From Dunaliella salina (lineage: Eukaryota; Chlorophyta; Chlorophyceae; Chlamydomonadales; Dunaliellaceae), in contig MU069439.1 in the NCBI GenBank assembly GCA_002284615.2, positions 412,991 to 430,860 of the forward strand: DNA of 17,870 nucleotides. Reading direction: 5' to 3'. Below the pieces are notes generated by a model, which was not told the DNA's origin, did not search any database, and saw only the letters and a program-made list of their open reading frames with translations. Within the stretch, counting starts at the first letter, position 1, and each line of letters starts with the position of its first letter. A program made the position numbers and the translations under genes. This document shows, in pieces, positions 8,443 to 17,374 of this stretch.

Positions 8443-8445
8443 TTA

Positions 8446-8590
8446 GAGAAATTGCAGTACAGGGGGTTGCCAAAAAGGTCAGATTTTGACCTCCTTCTTT
8501 CCTATTTTCTTTGATACGCATGATGTTAGTGTAACATATGCATAACAAATACAAAAATTTTTAAAGTGAAAGATGGTCCCAGTCATACAA
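8446..8590. other. short unassigned spacer
   Basis: AT-rich sequence between the MITE and the LINE relic. It contains a small hairpin, AGGTCA...TGACCT (about 8477-8493). No gene seen. Confidence 0.4.
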
Positions 8591-9296
8591 GACTGGTGTG
8601 TCCATATCAACAAGATCCCTGACACCCAGTTTGAATTCTACCCAGGACCAAATACACCCCACCATTACTCATTCAACGCCACCTAAAGCATGCAGCCCGA
8701 AGGGTGCAGAAACGTTCTTCATGGATGTTCACTGTGTTCATTGGCTTCACGCAAGCATATGACTTCATCCCAGACAAAAGTTGCGGAGCCAATTGCATCG
8801 CTACCAGATGCCCCAAAACAATATGTGTCCATCTTGCAGGACTTATACCACATGGATGAATATACATAAATGGATGGAGACAAGATAGGAAGTGTGCATC
8901 TGACATTTGGTGTTAAGCAAGGATGCCCCCTTCCCCCCTACTTTTTTTCTATTTATCTAGATGACATTGGCAGTGTGGCTGAAGGATTCCAGGGCGCACT
9001 CACAGGCAAACTCACTGCGACCCATGTGCTCTTTGCGGATGACTTATCCCTCATATCTAATGCACAGCGGAAATCCTTGACATAAACACGCAAAAACCTC
9101 AAGTTATGTGCACATAAGCACGTGCTTCAACTTCACGACTGTCAATCTACCTCCCTTTTATTTATATGGTGCACCATTCCAACACTGACCATTTCAAATA
9201 CCTGGGAATGGTGTGCGACAAAAACCTTAATTTCAACTTTGCAGCAGATGCAGCATGGCGCCCATTTATGGCTGGAACCTTCCTAGTTAAAATTTT

Positions 9297-9397
9297 TATT
9301 CAGTGTTGTTTGTTCTGTGATGCTTGGGGGCTGGCCCCGCTTGCGTAGCTTTCCTCTCTCGTCTTTCCTCTTCTTTTCTCTTTTCTCTTTGTCCATG
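9297..9397 (+). mobile_element. SINE-like 3' fragment with pyrimidine-rich tail, inserted in LINE
   Basis: Between RT residues AGTFLVKIF and VHVHELANRL lies about 100 bp with GATGCTTGGGGGCTGG, GCTTGCGTAGC and then a ~45-bp CT-rich tail. The first two motifs are identical to the minus-strand reading of the 6730-6948 insertion. No coding sequence. The target duplication is unclear because both ends are T-rich. Confidence 0.7.
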
Positions 9398-9474
9398 TGC
9401 ACGAGCTTGCCAACAGACTGCGAGCCAAGATCTGGCTTCTCAAGACCTATGCTATTCCTGCTGGCACGTACGCT

Positions 9475-10129
9475 GTCTCTCTTGCCTCAGCCTGACCCGT
9501 CTCTCCAAGCCAACCACCTTGCCCATGACCTCCCTAGCAGGATCAATGCAGTGTGGAGGCTCCGTTCAGGTGGAAAGTGGAAGGAGATCTGGTGGTGTTT
9601 GCTCTTGTATGGTATCCCAGGTGCAGGGGGCCAGGGTATCGCCTGGGCCAGATCTGAGCCTCTAGAGGTTCAGGGTCAGTGTGGGTGGCTTTGCAAGCAG
9701 ACACTGCACACCACATGTGTTTAAACTCTGGAGTGCAGCTGCCCACTTGGCAAGTGTGGGCATCAGGGTCAAAGTGGGTGGTTATGCCAGCAGTCAGTGC
9801 ACACCGTATGTGTGTAAACTTTGGAGTGCAGCTACCTACTCGGCAAGTTTGGGCGTCAGGGTCAAAGTGGGTGGTTTTGCAAGCAGTCAGTGCACACTGT
9901 ATGTGTTTAAACTTCAGAGTGCAGCCACTTACTCGGCAAGTCTGGGCATCAGGGTCAAATTGGTCGGTGTTGCAAGCAGACAGTGCACAATGTATGTGTG
10001 TAAACTTCGGAGTGCAGCCAGAGGTTTAGTGAGCGTTTCTGGGTGGCGGGCTGCAGATGCAGTCGGCTGTGTAGTGCAAGTGCTCCAGCAGAGGGACATT
10101 GCCATGTCCTTGGGCACATGTAACCAAAA
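9475..10129. mobile_element. 655-bp insertion in LINE, carrying 93-bp tandem repeats
   Basis: The LINE frame stops at ...TYAIPAGTYA (9474) and resumes at MYASQIW (10130). ACGTACGCT at the left junction and ATGTATGCT at the right differ by two C/T changes and look like a decayed ~9-bp target duplication. The insert has no recognised protein, no poly(A) tail and no obvious terminal inverted repeats. Its middle is four 93-bp repeats. The transposon class is unknown. Confidence 0.65.
9671..10020. repeat. four tandem 93-bp repeats
   Basis: Units begin with CAGGGTC at 9671, 9764, 9857 and 9950; the last is cut at about 10020. Common words are AAGTGGGTGGTT, AGTGCACA, TATGTGTGTAAACTT, GAGTGCAGC and CGGCAAGT. 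The period is a multiple of three, so two forward frames stay open throughout and give 31-residue repeats. This is a consequence of the period rather than evidence for coding. Confidence 0.92.
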
Positions 10130-10613
10130 AGATGTATGCTAGCCAAATTTGGGCCACTCCATTCTTGAGGCTAGGCAAAGAGATGGACAATCCCCTCCAG
10201 AAATGGCTGTTGACATTGTTGAAAAGGACGCTGGGGATCAGAAACACCACTCCTTCTTGGCCAGTTATGCCAGAGTGTGCTCTGGAGCCCCTTCAGTTCA
10301 ACTGGTTTCGCACAGCTATGCGCCAGTACAACTCTTGCAATCGTTGCAACAGTTGCACCAGCTTGTGAGAAAGTTTTTACATGCTGACATACAATTAAGC
10401 TCATCTGATGATTGCCTGTCCTCGCACATCCTGTTTGCCATGGATGGTTTGACACATTCTCACCGTTTCAAACAAAAGCTGCTGAATTGTGAACCAATTG
10501 ATCTCAGCTGGTTTGTTGTGGACCTCAGAATGAAACATTTGCAGTACTGGGCTCCATTTTCAGACTCCCCCAGGGAACGCAACAGCAAACGGCTGACACA
10601 TGTAAATCATTGA

Positions 10614-10916
10614 TGATATTAAAAAAGAAAAAAAGAAAGGCCTACGCAAGCCAGAGGCCGCGTGCATTATGGGAAGGGTCCACTAACTAACAAGCTAGCA
10701 AGCTAGCAAGGTAGCAGTGGCCTCACCAGAAGGCTCTCAAAACCTACAGTAGACACAGCTAGCCTAGGAGAGAGCCAGAAACAGATCTAGTGGGGATCTG
10801 GAGGGTTGCTGCTCGCCATGCCTCTTGACGCCCGGACTCTCCTCCTCCTGTCCTCCATCAATATACCATCAACGGTGCGCCCTGCCCACAAACAGAGCTG
10901 TGCCTACTTAATCCCC
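10614..10916 (-). mobile_element. insertion in LINE containing minus-strand LINE/SINE 3'-end motifs
   Basis: On the minus strand it reads AGCAACCCTCCAGATCC (the end of the SNPPDPH ORF, about 10790-10810), then a variable region with short GCTAGCTT repeats (10690-10715), and ends in GGCTTGCGTAGGCC plus a T-rich tail (10619-10650). The 3' block resembles the SINE-like family. TTTCAGACTCCCC occurs at 10558-10570 and 10917-10929, but LINE-like coding continues to 10613, so it is not a clean target duplication. Confidence 0.5.
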
Positions 10917-11275
10917 TTTCAGACTCCCCTAGTTCATGTTTCTTGACCTCCCCCAAGATGTCGTTCAGCGTGGCTCGCTTTAAACTCCGTGTCCACACCC
11001 TTTGTTATGAGACAGCCACTTGGAATTCTGGCTATTCCCCTAACTGTGATTTATATCAGGCTACTGATGATCTCCAAGATGAAAAACATGTCATCTTTTT
11101 TGCAATCACCCTCACTGAGTCAGGTAGTTTCGCTTGGCATTAAGTACGCATCTTTACATACCCATTGCGAGGATCAGGATGTGTCCACTTTCCTGCAACA
11201 AAACAACAACAGACTACTTTTTATTCACGATGTTGCTTTTTTTACGAGCAGGCTAGCAGCTGCGCGTCTGACTGA

Positions 11276-11639
11276 AGGCCTCATTTCTGTAATCCCTGGA
11301 AAATGGTCCCAATTCTGGGCCTTCTTTGGGTGATCTGAGGCCAAGGGAGTGATCTGGGAACCTCTGATTTCCATGGATTTCTGGCAAACGTGACATATTA
11401 TGGAATTAAAATGGTTGGCATGGTTAGATTTGAGATAAAATTGGGAAAGATCATATCCAGTGATACTGGGGAGTTGTCTGCCTCTGCCTGGCATGGCCCT
11501 TTCTTTGCAGCTAAATTGATAAAGAAGGCAGGCGCTACAGCCACAGGGGCCAACTGTATGCGTACACACACTTCTCTCTGCAGTGCCACAAAGCCTTGCT
11601 CGTGAGAAAAGGAAAGTACCATGGGAAATTACTTAAGCA
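11276..11639. other. no gene recognised
   Basis: Follows the LINE C-terminus and 3' end (CTGACTGAAGGCC near 11268). Open frames on both strands are short and overlap, and none has a recognisable motif. Part may be LINE 3' UTR of either flanking copy. Confidence 0.4.
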
Positions 11640-12065
11640 AGGTTCACAAGGTTTACAAGGGAACATAACCCTCAGCCAGTTAATTTGGCTACTAGCCTAG
11701 TAGTACTCGGTGTGCTGAAAGAGATCCGTAAGCTCAGAGATGAAGCGATAAGTCAGAGTATCTTGGTTTTGGAAAGAACGAGCTACATCCAGAGAGCAAG
11801 CACCAGGGAAAAAAAGAAAGGTCCTGTATCATCTGACACTGTGAGCAGGAAAGGCAGTAAAATGATGTGCATACTTTCTTCTAAGACAACATAGGAAGTT
11901 GCAAGGGCAGAGAATGATGACGTGCTTTTCATCCTGCCATTGTTCTGGAACACATAAATCACATCGAGGTGCATGCTCATGCCAATAAGAAGTTTCAACT
12001 CGAAGTTTTTGGGCGTGCAATTGGAAGCAAGCACTGTTTCTCTGCATATGCCTACCCAAATTCAA
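11640..12065 (-). mobile_element. 5'-truncated LINE, C-terminal knuckle and 3' tail
   Basis: Minus-strand frames give LRVETSYWHEHAPRCDLC and QDEKHVIILC. The CCHC knuckle (C-x2-C-x9-H-x4-C) is intact here, unlike in the 8590-11275 copy. RRKYAHHF follows. The low-coordinate end reads AACTGGCTGAGGGTTATG and then CTTGTAAACCTTGTGAACC, matching the CTGGCTGAAGG plus (TTGTAACC)n tail of the insertions at 13512-13856 and 14498-14624. All are the same LINE family, mostly 3' ends. Confidence 0.75.
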
Positions 12066-12455
12066 ATGCAGATGTCTAGGAGTATGGAGAGGCTTACCAA
12101 AAGCAGCATTATGCCGGGAGGGAAGCGCTACCCACTTATGGTAATTGGCTGACTTGTTTAAATGAACACCATGTTCAGCCTGATCCTCAGTTGGCTACAC
12201 GCTCCTATGCCTTTTTCGTAAATCTACTACAAAATCATTTATCCTAACGGGCTGGCCCGAGTACACGGAATGTGTAAAGTAGTTGCGCCTGTCCAATCCC
12301 TGAAAAGCAGATATAAACTCTGACGTCCAGCACTTTTTAGAGTTACTACTCATGTCAATATCCGCTCCAAGCATCCTACGTAATGTAGTGCTGTTGCAAG
12401 CAAGGGAGGCATTATAAAACCTGACAGCAGCTCAAAAGCAATATAATTGTAATGT
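12066..12455. other. unassigned stretch with one exon-like frame
   Basis: Between a minus-strand LINE end and a plus-strand LINE 3' end. Apart from the frame at 12080-12247 I see no recognisable motif; the remaining frames are short and broken. Confidence 0.4.
12080..12247 (+). other. exon-like open frame, unidentified
   Basis: A 55-codon frame without ATG, opened by a TAG that could be a splice acceptor (GATGTCTAG/GAGTATGG) and closed by TAA. It has protein-like composition (EYGEAYQKQHYAG, LPTYGNWL, SYAFFVNLLQ). I do not recognise the family. It may be an orphan exon, a LINE ORF1 remnant or chance. Confidence 0.25.
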
Positions 12456-12606
12456 AGTAACCCTCCAGATCCACATCAGGTTTTTCATTTATACCTTGTG
12501 GTGGAGGGGGCACACGGCTCTTTTTGAGCCAATGTGTCTCCTTTTCCTTAATTGATGTCGGAAGAGTTTCTCTGCCCATGTAGTTTTTCTCTCTTTTTTC
12601 TTCTTA
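12456..12606 (+). mobile_element. LINE 3'-end fragment (copy D)
   Basis: AGTAACCCTCCAGATCCACA (degenerate end of the SNPPDPH ORF), TTGTGGTGGAGGGGG, CTCTTTTTGAGCCAATGTG, CCTTAATTGATGTCGG and a T/C-rich end. This is the cleanest version of the UTR shared by copies A-E and the best reference for the family. It is 5'-truncated to little more than the UTR. Confidence 0.85.
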
Positions 12607-13511
12607 TTATGCTTCAAACCTACATTCACGCAGCACAGACCAATTTGGTGTTGTCTTTTTCACTTCAACACAGGAGCACAGCTGTGCAGACTGCAGTCTG
12701 CAACGGGCAGGTCATCTCATCTCCTGGTCTCATAAACCTGGTACCCCAAATTTGACTAGCGTACATGCTAGCAGGGAGAGCATATGTCTTAGTCAGCCAA
12801 AGCATGGTATGAGGCCTATCTGCCAGCTTATATTCATCTGCAACGTACCTAATACGGCGACATCCAGCCAAGAAAGGTGCACACATATGCTCAGAAGAGG
12901 CAAGGGGGTTAAATTCTTTTGTAAACATCATACCGGTATGATGGGTACCCAAATACTTGAATAACTCAGCTTGCACGAGCTGTTTGCCACCTAGGTCGAA
13001 AACAGGAACATTATTTCCTTTGAATTTAAGGACACAACCTCTGACTTTGACACGTTGATAATTTATCCTTTCCCCTGCGCATACCCATGTAACCTATCTA
13101 ACATGCGCTGAAGCTCAGTGGGAAGATTGGCAGTGAGGCAAAGGTCATCCGCGTACAACATATGAGGTACATGAAAATTCCCAGCACCAGTAATTGCACC
13201 GCTAACATTCTCTGCCAGGCAACCAACATCATTAATATATAAGGAAAATAGCAGAGGAGACAATGTACAGCCTTGCTTAATCTTTAGGTTAGGATGAGCA
13301 TGAGCTCTCTTACATCCATCCACCAACACGTAATCATCATTATCGCAAATGTTTCTCAAAATATTCAGGAGGCAAGGTGGCATATGCATGCGATTGCTTT
13401 GAAGATGAGTCCATAGAGCATCCCTGGGTATTGTATCATAAGCTTGCTTGAAATCAATGAAGGCTGCATACAACCTCGGTGAGGAATGAGGGCGCTTAAC
13501 CGTGCCGCATG

Positions 13512-13856
13512 GCCATTGTGACGAGTGTGACTTAAATGATCTGCAAGACGAGAAACATTCTCTTTTCCTTTGCAACTGTGAAAGTGTGTGTGCTATTCGA
13601 AACAATTATGCACATCTTTTCTTCGAAGCTTCGCCACAAACAAGAATTTCCCTTGGTGCTTCTGGTTTTTACTATTCTGAGCTTAGAAATGAGGACGTTT
13701 TCCAATTTTGAGCCAAGAGTCGAACCAGTTGTACAAGTTCATATCTGATATTATGGATGTTTTTTGTGAGGCTGGCAGGGACCAGCCGGCTCATCAGTCA
13801 AACCACCTGGCTGAAGGCCAATCCTATGTAACCTAACCTAACCTATCCTAATCTGC
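13512..13856 (+). mobile_element. 5'-truncated LINE nested in LINE, 8-bp target duplication
   Basis: GCCGCATG flanks the insert (13504-13511 and 13857-13864). On either side the host LINE reads HLQHAA and then, after a frameshift, TVKRPHSSPRLYAAF. The insert begins inside a CCHC knuckle (CDECDLNDLQDEKHSLFLC), continues to a stop, and has a 3' UTR ending in ACCACCTGGCTGAAGG and a CCTAACCTAACC-type tail. Its orientation is opposite to the host LINE. Confidence 0.85.
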
Positions 13857-14497
13857 GCCGCATGCTGCAGATGACGCAAGATAAAGATTGGCTTTAGGGT
13901 GTTACCGAAGGCCTGGTCGAAAACAATACTGTGTATCTGAAATTTTGTTGTTCTCTCTGCACCACCTTGTGACAACATCTTGAAGCACATTTGCGTACAT
14001 GGTGTCGCTCACAGCAAGTATGCGGTTGTTTGCAGGGTCTAGCAGAGATCCCTTTTCATGTAAGGGAGTAAGCTTTGCCGCTTTCCAACATGCAGGAATC
14101 TCAGCCTTCTCCACCATGGCAGCAAACAAACGAGCAACATATGGTGCCAAAACATTGATCCTGTCTGTACCTCAACCATTCTGCAGGGACTTTCTTTGCA
14201 GCATATTTTATAAAAGGGGCTGCTATTGCACCATAACCAGGGGAGGTCTTGGGATCTAGCCTTTGCATGTAATCACAGACACTGGCAGTAGGGTATAATG
14301 CAGCTGCATCTGGCTATTCCATTTCACCAGGAGCAGGCATACCATGCATACGAACAGCTGTGCAATTAGTTTGTGACGGGCTGTTCAATTGAGCACCAAA
14401 ATGTTTGTTTAGATATGTCCGCCAGCCTTCTGCAGTGATTGGGGCCTGCTGGTTTGTCCAAGGCTTCCTCAGCAATTCATGTATGTCAGGGGTGTGC

Positions 14498-14624
14498 AAA
14501 CTAATGAGACTTATTGTTTTACTTCTAATCTCATGGATATTTATTCTTTGGATGGAACATTTCATCAGGCCGAGCAGCCAAACAACCTGGCTGAAGGTTA
14601 AACCCAATTGTAACCTTGTAACCT
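14498..14624 (+). mobile_element. 127-bp LINE 3'-end insertion, 18-bp target duplication
   Basis: TGTATGTCAGGGGTGTGC is present at 14480-14497 and 14625-14642. Removing one copy and the insert rejoins the host frame from ...DRLQRHTPDI to HELLRKPW. The insert ends in AACAACCTGGCTGAAGG and two TTGTAACC units, matching the tail of the 13512-13856 copy. It is a very short 5'-truncated copy of that LINE. Confidence 0.9.
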
Positions 14625-15179
14625 TGTATGTCAGGGGTGTGCCTTTGGAGTCTGTCCAGGAACACAGCCTTCTTGTACTTTCCATGAGCACGCCGAGCAC
14701 GCCTGGTTTGCTTTCTGCACTCTTTTTCCAGGAAACGGCATGCATGCAATGCTTGACCACCCTGCACAGCTTGGGTGAGATTGCCCCTTTTTGGTCGGCA
14801 CAATTCATCAAACCAAATGGGTCTACTTAGGCAAGTGAAACTCCCACATCAATCACGGAAAAGAGGTTGTCCAGGGCCGATACCTTCAAAACACTCCAGT
14901 TTTCTCCAAAGCACGGTGGACACACTGGCAAAGAGTCTTCAAAAAGACAAACCAAAAATGGCATAGGCGTTCCATCTGCTTACACGACTTCAGAAACCAG
15001 AGCATGACAAAGGTATGATATGTTGCAAGGTATGCAAACGTACTTATACCTGAAGGTATTACACGTCCCATGCAGGAAAACATTCTGCTGCCAACAGCTC
15101 CCTTTGCTTTCCCACAAGCAACTGGGCAGATAAGAATCTTCAAATAGGAAGCCAAGGGAAAACCGCGGTTATCAACCGA

Positions 15180-15767
15180 TCACATCCGACGGGGTGGCTG
15201 TACTTTCCGAATCCTGTGCAGCATTTCAAGAGGTCTTTCAGGTGGGGGGGGCGCGGGTAACTGCATGCCCTCAGGTGGAGCAAAAATGACGTAGGCTTTC
15301 TTCCAGTCATCATCTCGGTATTCTTTCTGTGAGCACAGAGAACCGTCTACATGTCAAGATATGCCAAGGATGGTGCAGGCAATCCTCATGAAGTCCACAA
15401 CACAGATTGCGCGAGGCAGCTGTAACCAAATCATCAAATACTTTGTGGAGCACGTACCATCCTCCCTTTGCTGAGCGCCTGATGTCGTTTCCCCAGGTAG
15501 TTGATGGTATGCACTCTTTCCACCTTCATGCCATATACGCTCTCCAGGAAACCCTTAATTTCGTGCTGCGCAGTGCAGGGACATACAAGGACATCCACAC
15601 ATTCTCAATCCTTGCAATATTGTGGACAAAGGTGCGGGGGGGGGTTGCATTGCATGCCCCTGAGGAAAGCAGGTGGTGTAAACCTTGTTTAACATGAGTT
15701 CCAATACATGATAAGCCATAAAAAGCAAGAGAGAAATGTCCTCGCACTTTTGGAACGCGCACTTCAT
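15180..15767 (-). CDS. MRPL23: organellar (probably mitochondrial) ribosomal protein uL23
   Basis: Exons 2 and 3 are firm. 15458-15565 encodes HEIKGFLESVYGMKVERVHT and INYLGKRHQALSKGRM. 15180-15326 encodes KEYRDDDWKKAYVIFAPPEG and a proline-rich tail ending PPRRM plus TGA. The 131-bp intron is GTACGT...CACAG, phase 0. The (E)IK..LE..YG.KVE.V.T.NY.GK and D.KKAYV blocks are typical of uL23, the large-subunit protein at the exit tunnel that binds 23S-type rRNA. The sequence is closer to mitochondrial than cytosolic uL23 (which has LIRPDG). Exon 1 is tentative: 15708-15767, MKCAFQKCEDISLLLFMAYH, donor CAT/GTATTG, phase 0, giving about 104 residues in all. An in-frame alternative, IENVWMSLYVPAL just before exon 2, also looks family-like, so the N terminus is uncertain. 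A TGTAA (15059-15063), the poly(A) signal of many green algae, lies ~120 nt past the stop. Confidence 0.8.
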
Positions 15768-16640
15768 TTTAGAGACCTTCCATGACAGGCACTTTGCTGC
15801 TGCACATGACTAGTCCTGGGTTCGATTCTGCAAAGATGCCCTCGTATAGGCACATACAGCGCCGTACCCTTCCCTTACCTTCTGCACATGATTAATTGAT
15901 TAATATTGATTGTCATTGATTGATTATTATCTTGATGCACGGCTTACATTCAAAGAGCACAAAAACCATTGCATCTTTGGCCTGGAATTCCAATCTCAAC
16001 AAGAATTCGTCAGTTTAAAGGAGTCACCTTGTAACAGCCTTCTCTGATGTGACAAGTGGGGGAAGCGTTGCAAGCGACGCTGAAAAATTGGTGAAGCCAG
16101 TCTCTCACTGACTGTCAGTCACAATCCAGCTTCCAGCCACAATTCCCATGGCAGCGCTTGAGCATGCCATGATGCACGAGAAAATGTGAATGCTTTACCG
16201 GCGTGCCTTGCTTTGTGCACTGCAGCATGCTCGACTTGCATATGAGCAATGTTGCTCATGAATTCTGCATGCATGGCTGTGTGCATTGCCAGCCTGCACG
16301 CATTACTGCGTGCATCGCTGCATGCATGGCTGTGCACATTGATGCATGCTATGCTTGTACATCATGCACAAAGATTGCTGCATACATCCTGCATGGTGTT
16401 TCTGCCAGAATCAACAGCAGGCTGTGCTCAAGAGGCCCTTTCGTCCACACAACAGGGCATGGTTGCAGGTCCTGCTCCACATCGCACGAGCGAGCCTCTG
16501 TGCGTGCACCCCTTAAGTCGTGATGTTCATCATGGGTTGATGAATGCTAGGAAGCCAGCACCCCTTGCTTTGCGTTGGACAGCGTCGCGCCGAGCAGTGA
16601 GAGCCTAACAATTGAGTTCATCCCCCGTTGGCTACCCTAA
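15768..16640. other. no gene recognised; 5' flank of uL23 and low-complexity patches
   Basis: Contains an AT-rich patch of repeated ATTGATT words (about 15890-15932) and an isolated B-box-like GGTTCGATTC (about 15821-15830) without a tRNA fold. The TGCATG-rich stretch follows. The promoter of uL23 should lie in the first few hundred bases, but I see no clear TATA element. Confidence 0.5.
16150..16420. repeat. TGCATG-rich purine/pyrimidine-alternating stretch
   Basis: TGCATGCATG, GCGTGCAT, CTGCATGCATGG, GATGCATGC and CTGCATGG recur irregularly over about 270 bp. It is not a regular tandem repeat. This composition inflates open frames on both strands (rich in His, Ala, Met and Cys). Confidence 0.5.
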
Positions 16641-16810
16641 TTCTGGTGGCATTTTCAATGACACCACCCGCAGCATGGCCCGGCCAGACAACCCTGTATG
16701 TTTAGACAAAAAGGTTTTCTTGGCCTTCTCGTCAGGTTTGTTGGCGGGGAGATGCGCTGCATGGTCCATGCTGGCCATCTTCTGCTTAGGTCCTTTTTGG
16801 AACCGTTTCC
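16641..16810. other. no gene recognised
   Basis: Open frames exist on both strands through this segment and into the 145-bp repeat, but none has a recognisable motif or a convincing start. I consider them chance. Confidence 0.35.
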
Positions 16811-17075
16811 AGAGCACTTTGCACACAGCTCAATCTGCCCCTCTGACAGTACATATTTGCTTGGTCAAGTTTGCTTGGCCCGCACGCCAAGTTTCAGGAC
16901 GAGGGGTGCGCTGGGTGAGCCAGGGCGGGCAGCTGCTCCTCAGCAAACTCAATTCAGAGCACTTTGCCCATGGCCCCATCTGCCACTCTAACATCACAGG
17001 GATGCTTGGCCTACACGCTAGGTTTCAGGGCGGGGGGTGGGCTGGGCAGGCCAGGACGGGCAGGTGTGAACTTTA
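16811..17075. repeat. two-copy direct repeat, 145-bp spacing
   Basis: AGAGCACTTTGC starts at 16811 and 16956. Then ATCTGCC.CTCT, GCTTGGCC..CACGC..., GTTTCAGG.CG.GGGGTG and GGGCGGGCAG/GGACGGGCAG follow in the same order in both copies. Copies are clearly diverged (roughly three quarters alike by eye). Origin unknown. Confidence 0.75.
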
Positions 17076-17281
17076 CCAGAAGCCAGCAAACCTAGGGGCT
17101 CACACCCCATGAATGGGGCTTTGCCAAAAAGTTGCCCTTGTGGCGCACTGCAGCACATGAGAACACAAAGGGACTGCTGCATCAGGCATCCCTGCCTGGT
17201 AAATACGACAACAAATGGAGTGCCATGCCACAGCTGCTTCAGTGTTTGTTTTACCTTTGCTGCAGGAAATTTAGTGTGCCC

Positions 17282-17374
17282 TCTTCTTCTTCTTCTTCTT
17301 CTTCTTCTTCTTCTTCTTCTTCTTCTTCTTCTTCTTCTTCTTCTGCTTCTTCTTCTTCTTCTTCACCTTCTTCT
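17282..17374. repeat. (TTC)n microsatellite
   Basis: A long CTT/TTC run with interruptions TGC near 17344 and CACC near 17366. Long poly-Ser and poly-Leu frames read through it and should not be taken as genes. Confidence 0.95.

Larger units (their letters stand above)
8590..11275 (+). pseudogene. LINE reverse transcriptase relic with CCHC C-terminus, three times interrupted
   Basis: A non-LTR retrotransposon ORF2, 5'-truncated inside the RT. In order: NKIPDTQFEFYPG (from about 8610); FTVFIGFTQAYD (RT motif 1); FGVKQGCPLPPYFFSIYLDD; LFADDLSLI with the catalytic FADD at 9032-9043; FKYLGMVCDK (about 9190). Insertion 1 lies at about 9297-9397. The ORF resumes as HELANRLRAKIWLLKTYAIP (to 9474). 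Insertion 2 lies at about 9475-10129. It resumes as MYASQIWATPFL...PLQFNWFRTAM..., then LNCEPIDLSWFVVDLR (to 10613). Insertion 3 lies at about 10614-10916. It then gives SVARFKLRVHTL, DLQDEKHVIF and STFLQQNNNRLLF. Two knuckle cysteines are lost (CDLY, and FFA for FLC). Frameshifts and stops are many; the copy is dead. The family is APE-type/L1-like by architecture, but the endonuclease itself is absent here. Confidence 0.85.
12690..15000 (-). pseudogene. LINE reverse transcriptase relic, minus strand, with two nested insertions
   Basis: Reading from high to low coordinates: a pre-RT linker (LKVSALDNLFSVIDVGVSLA; WFDELCRPKRGNLTQAVQGG; FLEKECRKQTRRARRAHGKY, about 15000-14650). The 127-bp insertion at 14498-14624 interrupts it. 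Then HELLRKPWTNQQ, DPKTSPGYGAIAAPF and APYVARLFAAM...LTPLHEKGSLLDP (to about 13905), then TLKPIFILRHLQHAA (to about 13865). The 345-bp insertion at 13512-13856 follows. Then AAFIDFKQAYDTIPRDALW, KIKQGCTLSPLLFSLYIND, MLYADDLCL with YADD at 13144-13155, FKYLGTHHTG and YASQIWGTRFM (to about 12690). The upstream endonuclease and downstream C-terminus are missing, and there are several frameshifts. Architecture matches the 8590-11275 LINE type. The 5' end of the relic lies about 180 bp beyond the uL23 stop codon. Confidence 0.85.

Noticed and set aside
9671..10020. Regular repeats that might suggest a CRISPR array
   Set aside because: The whole 93-bp unit repeats without unique spacers, the setting is eukaryotic, and there are no cas genes. 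It is a minisatellite inside an insertion.
9679..10142. Two long overlapping forward frames of 31-residue repeats
   Set aside because: Open only because the repeat period is divisible by three; two frames at once, no recognised domain, inside an insertion.
15815..15840. B-box-like GGTTCGATTC suggesting a tRNA gene
   Set aside because: No A box at the right distance and no acceptor or T-stem pairing.
16203..16608. Overlapping forward frames of 106-119 codons
   Set aside because: Composition follows the TGCATG-rich patch; no domain or homologous block recognised.
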